Of a DNA stretch of 41,491 bases, positions 37,974 through 41,491 are shown in pieces. The position numbers were made by a program, and so were the translations under genes. Source of the DNA: a virus; IMG/VR virus record IMGVR_UViG_3300009012_000004, positions 1 to 41,491 of that record; one strand, given 5' to 3'. Below the pieces are notes generated by a model. The model was not told the origin of the DNA. It saw only the letters and a list, made by a program, of their open reading frames with translations, and made no database searches. Numbering within the stretch: the stretch's first letter is position 1; each line of letters begins with the position of its first letter.

Positions 37974-38227
37974 TGGGCAATTCGGTTCTAGTTGTTCTTT
38001 CCGTTGGCGGGATGTTCTCCCCCGTTCTCTTCGGTTATACCCTCTGGAAGATGAGCCAGGTCTTCGTATCGCGGCTTGAATTTGGCGAATATAAAAAAAT
38101 GGCAGACGAACGCCGGGGCGAAATCAATACTCAGCTTTCCACGATTCAGTTAAACGTGATCGAGCTATTGCGCCGAAGCGCCGCGATGGAAGCAATTCTG
38201 CAAGAGCGTTACCCGCGGGCGTCTTGA
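37973..38227 (+). CDS. Single-span membrane protein, 84 aa, lysis region
   Basis: The hydrophobic N-terminus (VLVVLSVGGMFSPVLFGYTLW) spans the membrane and a helical, charged C-terminus follows (EYKKMADERRGEINTQLSTI). The shape suits a pinholin, antiholin or inner-membrane spanin-like protein. I chose the GTG at 37973 because it fits the box and hairpin spacing; the frame is also open from a TTG at 37967. It precedes a lipoprotein gene. Confidence 0.5.
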   Translation: MGNSVLVVLSVGGMFSPVLFGYTLWKMSQVFVSRLEFGEYKKMADERRGEINTQLSTIQLNVIELLRRSAAMEAILQERYPRAS

Positions 38228-38246
38228 CAACACGCGCGCCAGCGTG
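38224..38246 (+). promoter_or_regulatory. TTGACA box with hairpin over the GTG start
   Basis: TTGACA (38224-38229) overlaps the upstream stop and is followed by CACGC (38231-38235), loop GCGCCA, GCGTG (38242-38246). The GTG start of the lipoprotein gene (38244) ends the right arm, 14 bases after the box. Confidence 0.6.
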
Positions 38247-38840
38247 CGCGCACGTCTGATTTTTTCTCTCCCTGTCCTCGCTCTCCTTTGCTCCTGCGCC
38301 GGACCGCGTATCGCGCCGCATTACTCCGCGCCCAGCGTCGCGCCGATCCGAAGTAAGATTGCGGATGCGCGCGCTTCTCTTGTTCGCGCCGCCGAGCACG
38401 CTGGCAAAACGAGATTGGCTATTCTCGCGCTAAAAGATTTCGGCCCGCGGCTGCCGACGGAAGCGGAGATATCTTTTTCTCAATCACTTTCCCAAGCGCT
38501 CAAGGAAAACGATGCGCTCACCCAAGAGCTCGAGATCACGCAAACCGCGCTCGCCGCCAGCGATAAAAACGCGCAATCGCTCCAAACCCGGGTCGAAACG
38601 CTGGCAAAAAACGCGAACACCGAGGCAACCGAGCGAAGCAAAGCGCAAGCGCACGACGCCGCGACCTCGCGCCGGTATCACACCGTAAAATTATATTTCT
38701 GCAGCGCTGCGGCCGCGCTCGCGCTTCTCCTCGCGTTTCAATTTCGCTGGCTCCTCGCATTGCTCGGTCCGTGGGGAACAATCGCCGGCCTGGCAGGTCT
38801 GCCAGCACTCACATTCGGCACCCTGTGGCTCTGGCTATGA
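38244..38840 (+). CDS. Lipoprotein with coiled coil and two C-terminal membrane spans, 198 aa
   Basis: The N-terminus has a lipoprotein signal (LIFSLPVLALLCSC, with lipobox LCSC). Helical coiled-coil residues about 40-145 follow (SLSQALKENDALTQELEITQ). The C-terminus holds two hydrophobic segments (LYFCSAAAALALLLAFQF and LLALLGPWGTIAGLAGLPAL). An outer-membrane lipid anchor plus inner-membrane spans across a periplasmic coiled coil is the architecture of a unimolecular spanin, though with two rather than one C-terminal spans. It lies among other lysis genes. The GTG start is set by the box. Confidence 0.6.
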   Translation: MRARLIFSLPVLALLCSCAGPRIAPHYSAPSVAPIRSKIADARASLVRAAEHAGKTRLAILALKDFGPRLPTEAEISFSQSLSQALKENDALTQELEITQTALAASDKNAQSLQTRVETLAKNANTEATERSKAQAHDAATSRRYHTVKLYFCSAAAALALLLAFQFRWLLALLGPWGTIAGLAGLPALTFGTLWLWL

Positions 38841-38886
38841 GGAAGTCGGCCGTCCCGGCTGACCCAGCGGTCGCGAACGCGACCGA

Positions 38887-38935
38887 ACAGGCGGGACGCC
38901 TGTCTTCCACCTTTGCGGCTTTGCGCCTTTGCGTG
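38887..38935. repeat. Two dispersed palindromes between lysis genes
   Basis: ACAGGCGGGACGCCTGT (38887-38903) is a palindrome around GGGAC. The 24-base CGCAAAGG-type repeat follows in inverse orientation (38912-38935), exact reverse complement of 26100-26123. They fill the space between the lipoprotein and holin-like genes and keep the frame open upstream of the latter. Confidence 0.75.
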
Positions 38936-38962
38936 AAAAATTTGATCCGCTGGATTTCTCGA

Positions 38963-39178
38963 ATGTTGAGCGAGGCCGATGGCACGCCTTCGACCAAGCG
39001 CGTTTGTTTTTTTAGCACGACGCTCGCCTGCATCATTTTCGCGAGCGGCCTTTTTCTTTCCAAGAATGCGCCACTCGCGATCGATCTCTCGAAATGGCTC
39101 CTCACCACCGCCGGCGCCGCCTATGGCATCACCCGATGGGCTGAGTATGGCAAAGGCGATGGTCCGCCGCCCGCATGA
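38963..39178 (+). CDS. Holin-like membrane protein, 71 aa
   Basis: From ATG 38963 the protein reads MLSEADGTPSTKRVCFFSTT, a soluble start with the 'SE--G-PSS-R' pattern of small phage holin-like proteins. A first membrane span follows (LACIIFASGLFLS), then a second weaker one (WLLTTAGAAYGITRW) and a charged tail. The frame continues upstream to ATG 38837, but that part is made of dispersed repeats, so I do not count it. The stop overlaps the next gene by four bases, linking it to the cell-wall enzyme. Confidence 0.6.
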   Translation: MLSEADGTPSTKRVCFFSTTLACIIFASGLFLSKNAPLAIDLSKWLLTTAGAAYGITRWAEYGKGDGPPPA

Positions 39179-39663
39179 GCTTCCTTCAAGGCGTTCTAGA
39201 GCTGCTCGCGAAATTATTCGGCAAATCGAAAGCTGAATCTCAATCGGATAATGCCAGTCCGGCATCGGACCATCATCATGTGTTGGCTTCTTCATTCGCT
39301 GACCCGGCGGACGTGGCGGCATTCCGCCGCTGCAAAGCGCGCGGCGGCACCGACCAGGAATGTTTCAAAACAGGTGACAATGGGATCGGCCTTTGGGGCG
39401 ACGATACAACCGGGCAGATCCCAATGTGCGCGCTTCCACCCGAGGATATGATCGAGCGTTGGGGCGCGATCGACGCCGCACGCCGCAAAAAAGTTTATGT
39501 CAGCGCGAATGCTCGCGATGTGGTCTGCCTGGTCACGGATCGGATGCCGCACCGAGCAAATATAAAAAATGGCGCCGGGATCGATCTCAATTATGCAGCC
39601 TGCTCCGCTCTCGGTTTAACGCCGCCGGTGATGGTGCGCGCGATTTGGAATTGGCTTTCTTGA
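39175..39663 (+). CDS. Double-psi beta-barrel, RlpA-like protein, probable cell-wall enzyme, 162 aa
   Basis: After an N-terminal helix (FLQGVLELLAKLFG) and a linker, residues 36-160 follow the RlpA-like double-psi barrel pattern: VLASSFADPADVAAF, GIGLWGDDTTGQIPMCALPP, VVCLVTDRMPH with Asp122 as the conserved acid, and AGIDLNYAACSALGL. Related phage proteins sit at endolysin positions and are thought to cut peptidoglycan glycan strands. No other endolysin is visible, so this is the best candidate. The linker (SDNASPASDHHH) is partly encoded by a dispersed 22-base repeat. ATGA overlap with the holin-like gene. Confidence 0.65.
   Translation: MSFLQGVLELLAKLFGKSKAESQSDNASPASDHHHVLASSFADPADVAAFRRCKARGGTDQECFKTGDNGIGLWGDDTTGQIPMCALPPEDMIERWGAIDAARRKKVYVSANARDVVCLVTDRMPHRANIKNGAGIDLNYAACSALGLTPPVMVRAIWNWLS
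39249..39270. repeat. GTCCGATGCCGGAC dispersed repeat, copy 2 (inverse)
   Basis: Exact 22-base reverse complement of 30554-30575. It lies in frame in the linker of the cell-wall enzyme, before a run of histidine codons. Confidence 0.8.
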
Positions 39664-39686
39664 CAATGGGCGCGCCAGTGTGCGCC
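39660..39686 (+). promoter_or_regulatory. TTGACA box with hairpin over the GTG start
   Basis: TTGACA (39660-39665) is followed by GGCGC (39669-39673) and GCGCC (39682-39686). The GTG start (39680) overlaps the right arm, 14 bases after the box. The loop region GCCAGTGTGC is nearly the same as in the module at 38224. Confidence 0.6.
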
Positions 39687-40417
39687 GCGTTAATCTTTAT
39701 TACTGGAAACAACGCGCAAATTTCGGCGATCAACTCTCCGCGCTTCTCCTTAAAAAATTTACTGGGCTGCCTTCACGCTGGACGACACCTGGGGGAGCCG
39801 AGCTCGTTTTAGTCGGCTCGATTCTCGAGCATCTGCCCCCGGATTTTAGTGGGGCTATCGCCGGCGCTGGCAAATTGCATGAGGAATCTTTTTTAAGATT
39901 TCCGAATGCGAAAATATTTTCGGTGCGGGGCCGGCTCACGGCCGAGGCGTTGGGACTTGGGCGCGACATTACCATCGGCGACCCGGCGCTCCTGGCCAAT
40001 GAACTTATTCCCCTCGGCGACAAGAAATACGACTTAGGTCTTATACCGCACTGGTCGGACAAGAGCTTGGAACTCAATCCCGCCTTTACCAAATATCTTC
40101 CCCAAATTATCCAGGTCAGCGATGATCCGCTTTCGGTAATTGCCCAGATCGGGGCGTGCAAGAAAATCGTCTCTTCATCACTCCACGGAATTATCCTGGC
40201 GGACGCTTTTGGAATTCCCCGCCGGATTGAACTCGCGCCCAGCATGATCGCCCGGCCCACCCAAGAGGGCGGGCTCTTCAAATGGCGTGATTACGCTTCC
40301 TCGATTGGCCTGCCGTTTAAAATTGGCGTGACCCAGCAGGTGGATCGGAACCTGATTGCCGACAAGCAATCGGAAATCTTCGACGTCTTCGAGGCGCTAA
40401 GAAAATTTTTCTCGTGA
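39680..40417 (+). CDS. Polysaccharide pyruvyl transferase family protein, 245 aa
   Basis: This enzyme family adds pyruvate ketals to sugars of surface polysaccharides, using phosphoenolpyruvate. Family features are clear: NFGDQLSALLLKKF at the N-terminus, FSVRGRLTAEALG and IGDPALL in the middle, then DPLSVIAQIGACKKIVSSSL followed by HGIILADAFGIP, the conserved C-terminal signature. At 245 residues it is shorter than many members (300-400). It starts at GTG 39680 by the box rule and overlaps the following glycosyltransferase by four bases. Phages rarely carry this gene; envelope or virion glycan modification is the likely role. Confidence 0.8.
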   Translation: MRRVNLYYWKQRANFGDQLSALLLKKFTGLPSRWTTPGGAELVLVGSILEHLPPDFSGAIAGAGKLHEESFLRFPNAKIFSVRGRLTAEALGLGRDITIGDPALLANELIPLGDKKYDLGLIPHWSDKSLELNPAFTKYLPQIIQVSDDPLSVIAQIGACKKIVSSSLHGIILADAFGIPRRIELAPSMIARPTQEGGLFKWRDYASSIGLPFKIGVTQQVDRNLIADKQSEIFDVFEALRKFFS

Positions 40418-41214
40418 AGCCGCGCCCAAAAATTAGCCTTTTGATTCCCTTTTCTTCCAAGAATCGGGTACGCAAAAAGAGTTTTAACTGGCTGCTTAAA
40501 TATTGGGAATGCGAGCTGCCTGAAGCGGAAATTGTTGTCGGCCATTCCAACGGCAAGGTTTTTTGCAAAGGCCGTGCGCTCAACAAAGCTGCGGCCAAAG
40601 CGCGCGGCCAGGTGCTCGTTATTCTGGACGCCGACGCCTATCTGGAAGGGCGCGTGATCAAGTATTGCGCTGACCGGATCCTGGAAGAGCTGGAGAACCA
40701 TCTCTGGTACGTGCCTTATCGCCATTTGTATCGGCTGACCAAGAAAGTTTCCAAGGAAATTTTGCGGTCGGATCCCTGTGATCCCTTGCGCCTACCATCC
40801 CCCCCGCCGCCTAGGGTGATCGACTGCAAGCACAAAGACCACAGCGGGTATGGCCACAGGTTCGGCGCCATGATCACGATCATCCCGCGGCGCGCGCTTG
40901 ATGTCTTGGGCGGCTTTGATGAGCGCTTCAAAGGCTGGGGCGGCGAGGACATCGCGCTCCTGCGAGCGCTTGATACTTTATATGGGCGGCACAAAACCAC
41001 CGTGGGCGATGTCCTCCATCTTTGGCACCCATTTATCGGGGAGACCTATCAGACGCGGCGGTGGAAAGGCCAGGGCTACGGCAGGAATAATCGGCTCGCG
41101 GTTGAATATCACATGGCGACCGGCCACCCCACGAAAATGCGGGAGCTGGTAGCCAAAGGCCACCGCAAAGCCAAGCGGAAGATCGATCCGCGCAACCCGC
41201 TGATCATCATCTAA
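40414..41214 (+). CDS. Glycosyltransferase (GT2 / galactosyltransferase type), 266 aa
   Basis: The N-terminus (ISLLIPFSSKNRVRKKSFNW) is a GT-A nucleotide-sugar fold. LVILDADAYLEG supplies the DxD motif. GGFDERFKGWGGEDIALL is the Glyco_transf_7C-type acceptor and catalytic motif found in galactosyltransferases and chondroitin polymerases. A basic tail follows (KGHRKAKRKIDPRNP). The GTG start overlaps the pyruvyl transferase stop, so both act together. No membrane segment is present, so it is cytoplasmic. Confidence 0.8.
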   Translation: MKPRPKISLLIPFSSKNRVRKKSFNWLLKYWECELPEAEIVVGHSNGKVFCKGRALNKAAAKARGQVLVILDADAYLEGRVIKYCADRILEELENHLWYVPYRHLYRLTKKVSKEILRSDPCDPLRLPSPPPPRVIDCKHKDHSGYGHRFGAMITIIPRRALDVLGGFDERFKGWGGEDIALLRALDTLYGRHKTTVGDVLHLWHPFIGETYQTRRWKGQGYGRNNRLAVEYHMATGHPTKMRELVAKGHRKAKRKIDPRNPLIII

Positions 41215-41215
41215 A

Positions 41216-41350
41216 GTGAAGGTGCTGCTCATTCTTTTGATTGTGGCAGCATTTCAATATTTCGGCGTCTCGATTTTTCCGGTCTGCCGCCCGCCGGTTC
41301 CGGAAAAGCCGCTGGATCCGCCCCATTGGATTTACGAGCCAGCCAAATGA
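41216..41350 (+). CDS. Small N-terminally anchored peptide, 44 aa
   Basis: GTG 41216 follows the glycosyltransferase stop by one base. The 44 residues have an N-terminal hydrophobic segment (VLLILLIVAAFQYFGVSIF) and a Pro-rich tail (CRPPVPEKPLDPPHW). The shape recalls small Rz1-like or envelope peptides, but no lipobox is convincing. It overlaps the seam-crossing gene by four bases. Confidence 0.5.
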   Translation: MKVLLILLIVAAFQYFGVSIFPVCRPPVPEKPLDPPHWIYEPAK

Positions 41351-41491
41351 TCGCGTTTTGCCTGCGCCACTTTTTCGACACCATCGCTATTGCCAGGATC
41401 GACAACCAACTCCGCGCCGAGCTCGCCCGCCGCGCCGAATATGCCATGCGCTATCAAATCCATTCCCCCGGACAATGGTCTTGGCGCCCGA
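41347..41491 (+). CDS. Small membrane protein, N-terminal part (continues at position 1)
   Basis: ATG 41347 overlaps the previous TGA by four bases. The frame (MIAFCLRHFFDTIAIARIDN and on) runs to the end of the window and, because 41369 equals position 1 in the circular genome, continues to the stop at 185. The whole protein has 68 residues and one C-terminal membrane span. Only the linear cut makes it look truncated. Confidence 0.6.
   Translation, partial: MIAFCLRHFFDTIAIARIDNQLRAELARRAEYAMRYQIHSPGQWSWRP
41369..41491. repeat. Terminal direct repeat, right copy
   Basis: Identical to positions 1-123. See the left copy; together they show the assembly is circular or terminally redundant. Confidence 0.95.

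Noticed and set aside
38771-38962. Longer N-terminus for the holin-like gene (from 38771 or 38837)
   Set aside because: This segment consists mostly of two dispersed repeats and the end of the lipoprotein gene; the ATG at 38963 begins the family-like sequence.
12853-39686. TTGACA boxes as ordinary sigma-70 promoters
   Set aside because: They lie only 13-19 nt from start codons, which leaves no room for a -10 element and transcription start before the gene, and no TATAAT-like hexamer follows at 17 nt.

Overview
The window is a complete temperate tailed-phage genome rather than a piece of chromosome. Its last 123 bases (41369-41491) repeat its first 123 (1-123), so the contig closes into a circle of 41,368 bp, and one small gene crosses the seam. 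It carries a full set of phage modules: integrase with a tRNA-derived attachment site, small and large terminase, portal, ClpP-like prohead protease, major capsid protein, tail genes with a tape measure, and a lysis region. The host is probably a member of the Verrucomicrobiota or a close relative. This rests on secreted proteins with Pro-Thr linkers and beta-helices, and on several families of dispersed palindromic repeats that I associate with those genomes. It is an inference; no host sequence is present.

Layout. From 5671 down to 220, seventeen genes run leftward in one tight operon: integrase first, then two small zinc-ribbon proteins, several unknown small proteins, an orphan DNA methyltransferase, a small polymerase-beta-like nucleotidyltransferase and conserved small phage proteins. 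Nearly every junction in this operon carries the same GC-rich element, GGGAGCGGG, either alone (GGGAGCGGGTTTAAATG) or as a hairpin with CCCGCTCCC. A rightward early block (5755-9918) diverges from it and holds small regulators and unknowns; the attP site lies inside its first gene. Terminase genes follow (10036-12718). Next is an adsorption or surface block with two secreted beta-helix proteins (one on the opposite strand), small structural proteins and a 653-residue protein built of about 20 short 'LSF' repeats (12853-20767). The head module (portal, protease, capsid) runs 20820-26022 and ends in a clear terminator. After that come a glycosyltransferase-methyltransferase pair (26093-29103), the tail module (29199-37946), lysis genes (37973-39663), and a second surface-glycan block with a polysaccharide pyruvyl transferase and a glycosyltransferase (39680-41214).

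Two signals stand out beyond the genes. First, many rightward genes lack a Shine-Dalgarno sequence and instead have a T(T)GAC(A) box 13-19 nt before the start codon, usually followed by a short GC-rich stem-loop whose right arm touches or contains the start codon. The leftward operon uses a different module, the GGGAGCGGG hairpin. The phage thus seems to use two repeated gene-start modules, one per transcription direction. Second, the late region carries at least six kinds of dispersed palindromes, some of them in frame inside coding sequences, as if host intergenic repeats had colonised the phage.

The integrase, attP and divergent early region imply lysogeny, although no repressor can be named with confidence. 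The four sugar-modifying genes suggest remodelling of the host envelope or of the virion surface.
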